Of a stretch of DNA of 57,198 nucleotides, positions 42,636-51,367 are shown one piece after another (position 1 is the stretch's first letter; every line of letters starts with the position of its first letter). The notes beneath the pieces were generated by a model. It made no database searches. It worked only from the letters and a program-made list of their open reading frames with translations, and had not been told where the DNA came from. Made by a program: the position numbers and the translations under genes. Source of the stretch: Pseudopedobacter sp045629485 (GTDB taxonomy: Bacteria > Bacteroidota > Bacteroidia > Sphingobacteriales > Sphingobacteriaceae); assembly GCA_045629485.1 (NCBI GenBank), contig JAZQRF010000272.1:1-57198 (forward strand). The letters are read 5' to 3'.

Positions 42636-45128
42636 TTATTGACTCGATTTAAAAGATCTTTTATACCATTTCAGCAGCTCGTACCAGCCGGCTGATACAA
42701 TCCCTACAATTCCACTAATAAGGAGCAAATGAAAATCCAGTGCTTTAAAACCTAAGAAACTAGTAACCGGGGGCACATATAGCGCCATCAGCAGCATGGC
42801 TATAGTAATTGATATGATGAGAGTGAGAAGTTTATTCTTGTAGCGCAGGGTTGTGAATATAGAATAGTAGAAGGATCGGTTTACAAGGGTTAAACTGATG
42901 TTGGCAAAAATAAGGGTGGTGAAAACGATGGTTCTGGTTGTCTCAATATCCAGGTGTTCTTTGATCGCATAATGGTATAATCCCAAAGCCCCGGTCGCGA
43001 TCACTATTCCCTGGAGTACACTAGTCATCAGTTCAGGCAAACTGAAAAAAGTAGTGGTGAGTGGTCTGGGCTTTTGTTTCATCGTGTTCTTTTCCATTGG
43101 CTCGTTTTCGTAGATTAAGGAGCAGGTTGGTCCCATGATCAGCTCAAGAATAATAACATGAACGGGTGAAAATATTGACGGATAAGCCCAGCCCAGTACT
43201 AATGGTACAAATACAACTGCTATAATAGGGAGGTGGATGGAAATAATGTAACGTATTGCTTTTTTAAGATTGGTATAGATTCTTCGCCCTAATGCTATAG
43301 CTCCTACCATAGCATTCAAATTATCTTTTAATAAAACTAATGAAGCGGCCTGTTTTGCAGCTTCTGTTCCCTTGCCACCCATAGCAATACCTATGTGTGC
43401 AGCTTTAAGAGCAGGAGCGTCGTTCACACCATCACCTGTCATAGCTACTACCTGGCCACAGGCTTTTAGAGCATTAATAACCCTCAGTTTTGCCTCCGGA
43501 AACATCCTGGTAAATAAATGGAGAGTATCGACCCGAGAAATAAGTTCCTGGTCGCTAATGTTCATTAATTCTTCTCCCCCGATAACCGCTTCGCTTCCTC
43601 TAAATCCTATCTGACGGGCAATCGCTGCGGAAGTAGCTAAATTATCTCCGGTGATAATCTTCACATCAATGCCTGCAGTATAGAATGACTCGAGCACTCC
43701 GGCGATATTCTCTTTTGGGGGATCATAGAAAGATACGAGCCCTTTAAAGTTAAATTGGAATTCTTGTTGCTTATCAGGGAGATTATCTTTAAAATCTTTT
43801 ACTTCTGCAACTGCCAGCACCCGATATCCCTGGGCGCTCATTTGCTCAATAATTTTTGTTACCTCCGGATCGTCAGGTATACCTGAAGCCCTGAGTACTG
43901 TTTCAGCCGCACCTTTACAAGCAATTATACGGTGCCCGCTTTCGTCAGAAAAAACGTGTGTCATCATGGGCGGCTTACCCGATAATGGATACTCTTGAAT
44001 CATTTTAAAGTCGGGGCGCTGATCTTTTTTAACTAACATAGCATAAGCTTCGTGAAGAGCCTTTTCCATTGGATCAAACGGAATGGGTTCACTTGCCCAC
44101 ATAGCTATTTCAATCAGATCAATTTCTGCGGGGCTCAAAGGCTCACTTAGAGATCGGATCTCAGGCGATTGTGCAGCCCATATACGGGCCAAACTCATTT
44201 GATTTTTGGTAATTGTTCCGGTTTTGTCAACACAGATCACCGTTGCGCTGCCCAGCGCTTCTACAGTCTTTAAGTTTTTTACCAACACCCCCATTTTCAT
44301 TAGCTTCCATGCTCCTATTGCCATAAAAGTGCTAAAAGCTACCGGTATTTCTTCCGGAAGCACACTCATTGCTAGTGTTAAGGCTTTCAATAAGCTGTCT
44401 CTCCAATCTGCAGAAGACAGGTAATTCAGTAGCCAAACTATAGCAAATGCAATCGACCCTGCAAGCGCCATAAACTTCACAAAATTGTTGATTTGTATTT
44501 CCAGCGGTGTCTTTTCAGTTTCAATCGTTTTAACGCTTCTTTCGATTGCACTAAATCGGGTCTCAGAACCAATAGCGGTGATTTTTATAATGGCAAGTCC
44601 AGAAACTACCGAGCATCCTTCGTATACCATTGGATCGCTGTCATTTTCCGACTTATAAACCGGTAAAGATTCCCCGGTGAGGATAGACTCATTTACAGAA
44701 AAATCATTTGCATGAAGGATGTTCCCGTCTGCTAACAAAAGGCTACCTTCCTCAACGATGATGACATCGCCTTTCACGAGTTCCTCAACTGGCAATATTT
44801 TTATATTCCCATCGCGGATGACCTTCGCTTTTGGTACTGTTGCATCTTTTAGTCTTAGCAACGCTTTGCGGCTTTTTGACTCCTGAAAAATGGATATCGA
44901 AGCAACTACTACAACCGAAGCACTTAAAAATAAGCCATCCTCCCAATGTCCGCTGCTGAAGTAAAAGCCTGCAGCCAGGAGCAGCAACAAAATCATCGGC
45001 TCCTTAATCAAACCTAGAATTAAATTTAAAAAAGCTGGGGTTTGTTTAACTGTAACATTACCCTTGTACTCTTTCTTGGCTCTTTCTGCTTCAGCAGTAG
45101 TTAGTCCTGTGATACCATAAAGCTCCAT
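42636..45128 (-). CDS. P2-like cation-transporting P-type ATPase with altered ion site
   Basis: An 830-residue P-type ATPase. The N-terminal cation-ATPase domain is followed by the actuator motif SILTGES, the phosphorylation motif CVDKTGTITKNQ, nucleotide-binding and hinge motifs (ITGDN, MTGDGVNDAPALK) and ten predicted helices. The M4 ion motif reads LPEEIPV instead of the P-E-G-L-P of calcium pumps. In M6 the usual N-L-x-[ST]-D-G-L-P is LELIMGPTC, so the Asn and Asp calcium ligands are replaced by Glu and Gly. The transported ion is therefore uncertain. It lies downstream of ldhA in the same direction with a 310-bp gap. Confidence 0.9.
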   Translation of the reverse strand: MELYGITGLTTAEAERAKKEYKGNVTVKQTPAFLNLILGLIKEPMILLLLLAAGFYFSSGHWEDGLFLSASVVVVASISIFQESKSRKALLRLKDATVPKAKVIRDGNIKILPVEELVKGDVIIVEEGSLLLADGNILHANDFSVNESILTGESLPVYKSENDSDPMVYEGCSVVSGLAIIKITAIGSETRFSAIERSVKTIETEKTPLEIQINNFVKFMALAGSIAFAIVWLLNYLSSADWRDSLLKALTLAMSVLPEEIPVAFSTFMAIGAWKLMKMGVLVKNLKTVEALGSATVICVDKTGTITKNQMSLARIWAAQSPEIRSLSEPLSPAEIDLIEIAMWASEPIPFDPMEKALHEAYAMLVKKDQRPDFKMIQEYPLSGKPPMMTHVFSDESGHRIIACKGAAETVLRASGIPDDPEVTKIIEQMSAQGYRVLAVAEVKDFKDNLPDKQQEFQFNFKGLVSFYDPPKENIAGVLESFYTAGIDVKIITGDNLATSAAIARQIGFRGSEAVIGGEELMNISDQELISRVDTLHLFTRMFPEAKLRVINALKACGQVVAMTGDGVNDAPALKAAHIGIAMGGKGTEAAKQAASLVLLKDNLNAMVGAIALGRRIYTNLKKAIRYIISIHLPIIAVVFVPLVLGWAYPSIFSPVHVIILELIMGPTCSLIYENEPMEKNTMKQKPRPLTTTFFSLPELMTSVLQGIVIATGALGLYHYAIKEHLDIETTRTIVFTTLIFANISLTLVNRSFYYSIFTTLRYKNKLLTLIISITIAMLLMALYVPPVTSFLGFKALDFHLLLISGIVGIVSAGWYELLKWYKRSFKSSQ

Positions 45129-45438
45129 TTTGGATATGTATACTCTAAATTCTAAATTCTAACGTTTTTATTTGCAGCCAATCAATCCTTACATACATTC
45201 GGTTCAAGCCTTATTCAGTTTATAAATGTTTTTATATTTAACCAGTGTCTCTTTTTAAAAGCACAGGTAAGATAAGCCTCTTTTTAAAAAACAGTAATTT
45301 AAGAAAAGTCCTTTTTCAAATAATCCCTCACGCGCTTATGCAACAGGCCATGACTATAAACAACCATCGAGTGTAATAAAAGCGCCGGAAGCTTAACACC
45401 CTTTTGACCTATACATTTATTTTAAGGTACGAATGCGT
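45129..45438. other. Gap between the ATPase and dehydrogenase genes
   Basis: The 310 bp probably hold the promoter of the P-type ATPase gene and the end of the ldhA transcript. I see no FNR-type palindrome, no perfect -7 element and no reading frame of note. A 12-base direct repeat (CTCTTTTTAAAA at 45249 and 45278, 29 bp apart) is present. Confidence 0.45.
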
Positions 45439-46425
45439 TTATTCAACGGTAAATGAAGCAGACGAAACAAGCTGTTTTTCCCATTCATCAAGCCCCTCTA
45501 TAGTGTATTTAGCAATGTCCCTCAGTGCTTCAACGGTCAAAAAAGCCTGGTGTGGTGTGAGCAATACTTTTGGATGGGTTATTAACCTCGTCAACAACTC
45601 GTCCCGAACCTGGTCTTTCTCGTGGTTTTCAAAGAAAATTCCTCTTTCGAACTCATATACATCTGCTCCATAAAAGGCTATCTTTCCTTCATCAAGGGCA
45701 TTTAAAACGGCCGTTGTATTTACCAGTCCACCCCTGGAAGTATTAACAAGCATCACTTCATCCTTCATAAGAGCTATAGAGGAAGTGTCAATCATATAAT
45801 GTGTATTTGGACTTAATGGTACATGAAGGGAGATGATATCACTTTGCCCTAACAGATCTGGTAAATCCACAGTATCCAATTCAAAATCTATCAGTTGTGG
45901 ATTAATGTCATATCCAATTACCCTACAGCCAAAACCCTTAAATATTGTTGCAACTGTTTGCCCAATATGTCCCAGGCCGATCAAGCCAACTGTTCTTCCA
46001 TGCAGATTAAAACCCGTTAAGTTATCCACCCTAAAATCATTAATTTTGCAATTTTCAACCGCTGTGATCAGGTGACGGTTTAAGGCTAGCACCAGCGCCA
46101 CGGTATGTTCAGCTACAGCAAAAGGCGAATAATTAGGAATGTTTTTTACAAGTATCTGGTGTTTCTGTGCAGAATTGAAATCAATATGATCGGTGCCGGC
46201 TGAACGTGTGAGGATGTATTTTACTCCCAATTCGGCAAGCTTCTCAACCACTGGGGAAGAAACATCATCACTTGTGAAAACAACTACCGCCTGGTTGCCC
46301 GCTGCAAAATGAGCTGTTTCCAGACTAAGCCTAAGAGATTGCCAGCTCAGTTCGTGTTTACCTGCGCAAGCATCGATCAAGGTATCCTTTTCAGTTTTTT
46401 TAGCACTATAAACAATAGCCTTCAT
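45439..46425 (-). CDS. ldhA: D-lactate dehydrogenase (2-hydroxyacid dehydrogenase family)
   Basis: A 328-residue NAD-dependent D-2-hydroxyacid dehydrogenase of the D-lactate type, which reduces pyruvate to D-lactate and regenerates NAD+ when respiration is limited. The substrate lobe has TRSAGTDHID (73-82) and IPNYSPFAVAEHTVAL (96-111). The Rossmann motif is VGLIGLGHIGQTVA (146-159). Catalytic residues Arg231 (NTSRGGL), Glu260 and His292 (LTPHQAF) have exactly the spacing of characterised D-lactate dehydrogenases. It is divergent from a universal stress protein gene, with one FNR-type operator for each direction in the shared promoter. A partial paralog lies 6.4 kb away at 38589-39005. Confidence 0.93.
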   Translation of the reverse strand: MKAIVYSAKKTEKDTLIDACAGKHELSWQSLRLSLETAHFAAGNQAVVVFTSDDVSSPVVEKLAELGVKYILTRSAGTDHIDFNSAQKHQILVKNIPNYSPFAVAEHTVALVLALNRHLITAVENCKINDFRVDNLTGFNLHGRTVGLIGLGHIGQTVATIFKGFGCRVIGYDINPQLIDFELDTVDLPDLLGQSDIISLHVPLSPNTHYMIDTSSIALMKDEVMLVNTSRGGLVNTTAVLNALDEGKIAFYGADVYEFERGIFFENHEKDQVRDELLTRLITHPKVLLTPHQAFLTVEALRDIAKYTIEGLDEWEKQLVSSASFTVE

Positions 46426-46451
46426 CCTGTAAATCTTTAAATTAACCTATA

Positions 46452-46495
46452 CAAATCTACAAAGGTGTAAATTTCAATGTGTTGACAACAATCAG
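46452..46495 (-). promoter_or_regulatory. FNR-type operator plus -7 element before ldhA
   Basis: The minus strand has a perfect -7 element TAGATTTG (46459-46452), the same eight bases as at the half-dehydrogenase gene. Exactly 22 bp upstream lies TTGACAACAATCAG (46482-46495, plus-strand reading), with TGA-N6-TCA core. The expected leader is about 21 nt. The operator would be centred near -41.5. Confidence 0.72.
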
Positions 46496-46503
46496 GTTGG
46501 TAG

Positions 46504-46547
46504 CTGATATACGTCAGCTCAGTCGGTAAAAATATGTCCTACTTTCG
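46504..46547 (+). promoter_or_regulatory. FNR-type operator plus -7 element before the USP-ppsA unit
   Basis: The palindrome CTGATATACGTCAG (46504-46517) is followed after exactly 22 bp by TACTTTCG (46540-46547), one mismatch from TAnnTTTG. The ATG follows 31 bp later. This is the rightward half of the divergent ldhA/USP promoter; the two operators are separated by only 8 bp. Confidence 0.68.
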
Positions 46548-46578
46548 ATGGTTCGGAACAAATATCTGACAATTGCAT

Positions 46579-47511
46579 ATGAAGAAGTCCATCCTTATTC
46601 TGACCGACAGGAGTGCAAACGCACTTCATGCGTCTGATACGGCTATGATGCTGGCAGGCCGACTTGGAAAAAATCTGATCTTGCTGAATTGCAACAATAC
46701 GATCTCAGGAATAACTTATCTCTCGAGCCAGTTAACAGATCCTTATCATGCCGGTTATGAGGAACGAAAATCGGCTCTGGAAGCGATTAGCCATCATATG
46801 AAGGAACAATTTAAAAAGAGATTTCCAGATCAGCGCTTACTCTCCGTCGATATCATTATCCGCGACGGTGATGTCCAGGCCAATGTTGCAGATGTACTTC
46901 CTCAGCACAACATCTCTCTCATTGTTATGGGCAGCCGCTCAGATTCTGTAACAGGACACTTGCTTTTTGGAAGCGACACTAAAAATGTCGTAGATCATTC
47001 ACCCGTACCTGTATTAATTGTTTCAGGTCCCAAACAAATCAAACCAATCATCAAATTGACGTTTGCTACAAACTTTCTTGAACAAGATACAGCAGCACTG
47101 GATTATCTCCTCAACCTAAGTAAACAGCTCGAAGCGAAGCTCGAAATTGTACACATCAAGCAGTACGGCGTAGAACCCAGGCCAAAAAGTTTTTCCCTGG
47201 AAAAAAAGATCGAACAAGCCTGCGCTAAGAATCCTGAATCAATAGTATATAGGGAAGTTTATGGCAAAAATGTGGCTCAACGGCTTCAGCGTTTTTGCAA
47301 AGAGAACAATTCAGATATTCTGGTACTCAGCTACCAATATCATTCCGTTCTTTTTCGTGTTCTAAAACAAAGCACTGTAGAATGGGCGCTATCCAGCCAT
47401 CGAATCTCGCTGCTTGTCATTCCCAATCTTACTCATCATCAACAAAAATCAGAATCATCGTCAACCAAACACTCAGAACTTTTAGGCAGCCTAACAAATA
47501 TTGTCTTTTAG
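46579..47511 (+). CDS. Tandem universal stress protein
   Basis: The ATG at 46579 is used; a TTG two codons upstream is less likely. The 310-residue protein has two USP domains. The first starts KKSILILTDRSANALHASDTA and has the ATP-binding loop GSRSDSVTGHLLFGSDTKNV. The second (about 155-290) is weaker, with the C-terminal equivalent SYQYHSVLFRVLKQSTVEWAL and no clear glycine loop. Tandem USPs bind nucleotides and act in survival during growth arrest or anaerobiosis. The gene is divergent from ldhA and precedes ppsA by 22 bp, so the two probably form one FNR-type-controlled transcript. Confidence 0.9.
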   Translation: MKKSILILTDRSANALHASDTAMMLAGRLGKNLILLNCNNTISGITYLSSQLTDPYHAGYEERKSALEAISHHMKEQFKKRFPDQRLLSVDIIIRDGDVQANVADVLPQHNISLIVMGSRSDSVTGHLLFGSDTKNVVDHSPVPVLIVSGPKQIKPIIKLTFATNFLEQDTAALDYLLNLSKQLEAKLEIVHIKQYGVEPRPKSFSLEKKIEQACAKNPESIVYREVYGKNVAQRLQRFCKENNSDILVLSYQYHSVLFRVLKQSTVEWALSSHRISLLVIPNLTHHQQKSESSSTKHSELLGSLTNIVF

Positions 47512-47533
47512 AAATCTAATAACAACATCTAAT

Positions 47534-49924
47534 ATGGAATATATAAAAAATTTTAGTGAAATTGGTATTGAAGACATTCCCGCTGTGGGCGGAAAAAATG
47601 CTTCCCTTGGCGAGATGTATACGACTTTGACGCCGATAGGTATCCTGGTGCCAAAGGGATTTGCAGTAACATCCGCTGCATTTAGTTACTTTCTGGAGTA
47701 CAACCATTTATCAGATCCTTTAAATACTTTAATGCAACAATTGGATAAGCGTACTTTCAGTAACCTGGCGGATACAGGCCTGAAATCACGACAACTGATT
47801 GCTAACGCCAGTTTCCCAAATGATCTTGAAGCTGTAATTTCTTCTGCCTATGAAGACATGTTTGAAGGCGGTTCGCGTGAGGTAGCTGTCAGAAGCAGTG
47901 CAACTGCTGAAGATCTGCCCCAGGCGAGCTTTGCCGGACAGCATGAATCGTATTTAAATATCAAGGGAGCTCAATCCGTCTTAACTGCTGTGAAAAGATG
48001 TTTTGCTTCACTCTACACCGATAGGGCTATCAAGTATCGGGAAGACAAAGGATTTGACCATAGTAAAGTATTGTTGTCTGTTGGAATACAGGAAATGGTG
48101 AGGGCCGATTTGAGTTGTTCCGGTGTAGGCTTCACGCTGGAGCCGGAATCAGGTTTTCGTGAAGTAATACATTTAGCCGGAGTGTGGGGCTTAGGTGAAA
48201 ATATCGTACAAGGCACAGTTACTCCAGATGAATTTCTGATTTATAAACCTGCAATCCGCCAGGGCCATCGTTCAATTATTCAAAAGAAACTAGGCAGCAA
48301 AGACCAGATGATGGTTTATGGCGGGCGGGAAAATCTTTCAGAGACTACAATCAACCAAGAAACACCTCAGGAACTTCGTAAACAGTTTGTGCTGGCCGAC
48401 GGGGAAGTAGAAAAACTAGGAGGGTGGGCATTAGCTATAGAAAATCACTACCAACGAAATATGGATTTCGAATGGGCAAAAGATGGCGTGAGTGGCCAAC
48501 TCTATATTTTACAGGCTAGGCCAGAGACCGTACACCAACAGTCTAAGCCGCTCACCAGAGACAGTTACAAGCTTAAGAGCGAAGGAACCAAGCTGACCCA
48601 GGGGCTTGCAATCGGCAGCCGCATTACTTCTGGCTATGCTAAGATTCTATCCAGTCCTTCAGATATTGATAAGCTTCAGGAAGGTGATATCCTGGTTACA
48701 GACCAAACCAGCCCCGATTGGGACCCTGTTCTTAAGAAGGTTGCGGGAGTAATAACCAATAAGGGGGGAAGAACAAGCCATGCAGCAATTATTGCTCGCG
48801 AATTGGGTGCCGCAGCCATCGTTGGTACAGAAAATGCGACCACTGCCATCCGGGATGGAGAACTGATAACGATAGATTGTGCTGAAGGTAAAACCGGATT
48901 TGTTTATCGGGGTAAGTTGGAATATGAAATTACCACAGCTAATCTCTTAGACATTCAACTACCCGATCATCCCGCGGCGCAGTTAATCATAGCAGACCCT
49001 GAAAGGGCCTTTGAACTCTCTTTTCTGCCCAACCACGGAGTAGGCCTCCTAAGGATGGAATTTATGATCAGCAATCATATTAAAATACATCCAATGGCCT
49101 TATTATGTATGGATAAAATCACCAATGCCGATGAGCTTGCCCAGGTCAAAGAGCTCACTGCGGGCTATCCAAAACCAGAAGATTATTTTGTAGATAAACT
49201 TGCAGAAGGTATTGCTATGATTGCGGCAGCATTCTCCCCTAAAGAGGTGATTGTGCGCATGAGCGATTTTAAAACAAACGAATACGCTGGTTTAATTGGA
49301 GGAAAAGACTTTGAGCCAGAAGAAGAGAACCCAATGATTGGATTTCGTGGCGCATCCAGGTATTACCACCCACTCTATAAAGATGCTTTTTCCCTGGAAT
49401 GCAGGGCAATTAAAAGAGTGCGTGAAGAAATTGGGCTTACAAATGTTAAGGTGATGATTCCTTTCTGCCGTACTGTAGAAGAAGGAAAGAAAGTAGTGGC
49501 ATTGATGGCAGAAAACGGTCTCAAAAAGAATGAAAATGGGCTGGAAATTCTGGTAATGGCCGAATTGCCCACCAATGTTTTGTTAGCCAAAGAATTTGCA
49601 GAAGTTTTCGATGGTTTTTCCATCGGATCGAACGACCTGACGCAGCTCACCCTAGGGGTCGACAGAGACTCTGTGCTGGTCTCTGAATTGTTTGATGAAG
49701 AAAATGCTGGTACTATACAATTAATCAAAACGATGATTAATGAGGCCAAGAAATATCATAAACATTGCGGCCTTTGTGGACAGGCTGCCAGCGATTCCTT
49801 GTCATTTACAAACATGCTCGTTGAAGCAGGAATTGACAGCATTTCTTTTAACCCCGACGCACTTTTAAACGGCATTGAACAAATTAACAAAGCGCTGAAA
49901 AATACAGAAATGGTCCAACAGTAA
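47534..49924 (+). CDS. ppsA: Phosphoenolpyruvate synthase
   Basis: I use the ATG at 47534 (MEYIKNFSEIGIEDIPAVGGKNASLGEMY), which matches the family start. The 796-residue enzyme converts pyruvate and ATP to PEP, AMP and phosphate. The N-terminal ATP-grasp domain has VRSSATAEDLPQASFAGQHE. The phospho-carrier His is near residue 415 in GGRTSHAAIIARELG. The C-terminal TIM barrel has the catalytic Cys near residue 752 in HCGLCGQAASDS. It follows the tandem USP gene by 22 bp. PEP synthase next to USP and D-lactate dehydrogenase suggests control of the pyruvate node under energy limitation. Confidence 0.95.
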   Translation: MEYIKNFSEIGIEDIPAVGGKNASLGEMYTTLTPIGILVPKGFAVTSAAFSYFLEYNHLSDPLNTLMQQLDKRTFSNLADTGLKSRQLIANASFPNDLEAVISSAYEDMFEGGSREVAVRSSATAEDLPQASFAGQHESYLNIKGAQSVLTAVKRCFASLYTDRAIKYREDKGFDHSKVLLSVGIQEMVRADLSCSGVGFTLEPESGFREVIHLAGVWGLGENIVQGTVTPDEFLIYKPAIRQGHRSIIQKKLGSKDQMMVYGGRENLSETTINQETPQELRKQFVLADGEVEKLGGWALAIENHYQRNMDFEWAKDGVSGQLYILQARPETVHQQSKPLTRDSYKLKSEGTKLTQGLAIGSRITSGYAKILSSPSDIDKLQEGDILVTDQTSPDWDPVLKKVAGVITNKGGRTSHAAIIARELGAAAIVGTENATTAIRDGELITIDCAEGKTGFVYRGKLEYEITTANLLDIQLPDHPAAQLIIADPERAFELSFLPNHGVGLLRMEFMISNHIKIHPMALLCMDKITNADELAQVKELTAGYPKPEDYFVDKLAEGIAMIAAAFSPKEVIVRMSDFKTNEYAGLIGGKDFEPEEENPMIGFRGASRYYHPLYKDAFSLECRAIKRVREEIGLTNVKVMIPFCRTVEEGKKVVALMAENGLKKNENGLEILVMAELPTNVLLAKEFAEVFDGFSIGSNDLTQLTLGVDRDSVLVSELFDEENAGTIQLIKTMINEAKKYHKHCGLCGQAASDSLSFTNMLVEAGIDSISFNPDALLNGIEQINKALKNTEMVQQ

Positions 49925-49954
49925 TAAGAATATTGTCTTAGCTCAAGCTTCCGC

Positions 49955-49990
49955 TTGATCAAGATCAACCAGTTACTTAACCAAGACAAA
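49955..49990 (+). promoter_or_regulatory. FNR-type operator pair upstream of the BON protein gene
   Basis: TTGATCAAGATCAA (49955-49968) is a perfect palindromic FNR box. A degenerate second site, TTAACCAAGACAAA (49977-49990), is centred 22 bp further downstream. The same 22-bp tandem spacing and a similar degenerate partner occur at 42540-42575. I did not find a convincing -7 element at the 22-bp distance here, so the exact promoter is unclear. Confidence 0.6.
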
Positions 49991-50061
49991 ACGCTTAATA
50001 CAAAATAGCCGCACATTAGCGGTTGATAATCAATCTATTTTAAACTTTAATTTTTAAGATT

Positions 50062-50733
50062 ATGAAAACGGATGCTCAAATCCAGAAAGAAGTCATGGAA
50101 GAACTAAAATGGGAACCAGGTCTTCGCACAGCAGAAATAGGTGTTGCTGCAAAAGATGGAGTAGTTACACTCTCGGGAGAGGTAGATACTTACCTAAAGA
50201 AACTAAGTGCAGAACGGGCTGCCAAGCGGGTATCTGGTGTGAAAGCCGTTGCTGAAGATATTCAGGTGGGGCCATCCGTTGGTTTCCAGAAAACCGATGC
50301 TGAAATCGCTGCAGCCGCACTCAATGGGCTAAAATGGAATTCAGCCGTCCAGGATGAAAAAATAAAAATTAAGGTCGAAAACGGGGTAGTTAAAATGGAG
50401 GGAGAAGTGGAATGGGATTTTCAACGAACCCAGGCTCAAAAAACAATAGAATCTTTGCCAGGGGTGAAAGTGGTGATTAACCAGGTTCATTTAAAACCAG
50501 TACTTTCTGCTGAAGGCGTTGAGCACCAGATTAATGCTGCATTCCAAAGAAATGCAACCATTGATGCGAAAGGAATTCAGGTCAGCGTAGAAGGCAGCAA
50601 AGTAACACTGCGTGGAAAAGTGAGGTCACTTACAGAAAAAGACGATGCGGCCGACGCTGCATGGGCGGCACCCGGAGTCACTTCAGTAGTTAATCTGCTT
50701 ACAATTGAAGAACCCGAGTATGAATTGGACTGA
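50062..50733 (+). CDS. Three-BON-domain protein (OsmY-like, without signal peptide)
   Basis: A 223-residue protein made of three BON domains, at about 3-68, 77-143 and 150-218. Each has the pattern alpha-beta with V-x-L-x-G-x-V (VVTLSGEVDTYLKK, VVKMEGEVEWDF, KVTLRGKVRSL) and a final G-V-x-x-V-x-N/D strand. BON domains bind membranes or phospholipid, and OsmY-like proteins respond to osmotic and stationary-phase stress. Unlike OsmY it has no signal peptide (start MKTDAQIQKEVMEEL), so it should be cytosolic. It lies 73 bp before hsp20 in the same direction and after a perfect FNR box. Confidence 0.92.
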   Translation: MKTDAQIQKEVMEELKWEPGLRTAEIGVAAKDGVVTLSGEVDTYLKKLSAERAAKRVSGVKAVAEDIQVGPSVGFQKTDAEIAAAALNGLKWNSAVQDEKIKIKVENGVVKMEGEVEWDFQRTQAQKTIESLPGVKVVINQVHLKPVLSAEGVEHQINAAFQRNATIDAKGIQVSVEGSKVTLRGKVRSLTEKDDAADAAWAAPGVTSVVNLLTIEEPEYELD

Positions 50734-50806
50734 GAAGGCTTAACCACGGTCTAGAACAAGCAATACTTATTTATGAAAATTTACAAATCATTTAAAAAAC
50801 ATAATT

Positions 50807-51238
50807 ATGTCAACCTTAGTAAAATCAAATGATTTTCCGGCGTTACGTTCAGCACTGGAAAATTTCTGGAATCCAGAAAAATTTTTTAACAGGCCATTTC
50901 TTAACGGACAAGTCCTGCCTGCGGTCAACGTTAAAGATAAAAAGAATTCTTATGAGCTGGAAGTGGCGGCTCCGGGGTTTAAAAAAGAAGACTTTAAGCT
51001 GATCACCGAAAACGGCCTGCTGACCATCAGCGCCGAAACAAGCAGTGAGAAGGAAGAAGAAGATGAAAATTTTACCAGGCAGGAATTTTCACGCAGTTCT
51101 TTTTCAAGAACTTTTAATTTACCAGACAATGTAAGTAGCGACGATATTTCAGCAAAATTCCAGGACGGCCTCCTCAAAGTGGACATTAAGAAGTCGGGTA
51201 AATCAATATCGCCGAAAAAAGAAGTAAAAATTAAATAG
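50807..51238 (+). CDS. Small heat-shock protein Hsp20 / alpha-crystallin family
   Basis: A 143-residue small heat-shock protein. The short N-terminal arm (FPALRSALENFWNPEKFF) is followed by the alpha-crystallin domain at about 38-135. It contains YELEVAAPGFKKEDFKL, LLTISAETSSEKEEE, FSRSSFSRTFNLPDNV and the signature AKFQDGLLKVDIKK. The C-terminal I-x-I-like end (KEVKIK) is weak. These ATP-independent chaperones hold unfolding proteins. It is likely co-transcribed with the BON protein gene and is followed by a terminator. Hsp20 genes are regular members of low-oxygen and dormancy loci. Confidence 0.95.
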   Translation: MSTLVKSNDFPALRSALENFWNPEKFFNRPFLNGQVLPAVNVKDKKNSYELEVAAPGFKKEDFKLITENGLLTISAETSSEKEEEDENFTRQEFSRSSFSRTFNLPDNVSSDDISAKFQDGLLKVDIKKSGKSISPKKEVKIK

Positions 51239-51245
51239 CCTGAGG

Positions 51246-51277
51246 CAAAGCCCTCTGCCTATGGGGGGCTTTGTTTT
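51246..51277 (+). terminator. Rho-independent terminator after hsp20
   Basis: Stem CAAAGCCC (51246-51253) / GGGCTTTG (51266-51273) with a T-rich tail. It ends the BON-hsp20 unit before the convergent ATPase gene. Confidence 0.82.
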
Positions 51278-51367
51278 GTATAACAGCTGGTTTAATACCA
51301 AAGGGAGGAGACACTGATCACCCCAGGATCATTTTCCCTTAAGCGCTCGTAAATTGCTACCCTTTAT

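Noticed and set aside
45249..45289. 12-base direct repeat (CTCTTTTTAAAA), 29 bp apart
   Set aside because: Two copies of low-complexity T/A sequence in an AT-rich gap are expected by chance, and no array structure is present.
50023..50033. TTGATAATCAA inverted repeat upstream of the BON gene
   Set aside because: The arms match FNR half-sites but the spacer is one base instead of four, so it is not a canonical site. It is left out of the regulon count.
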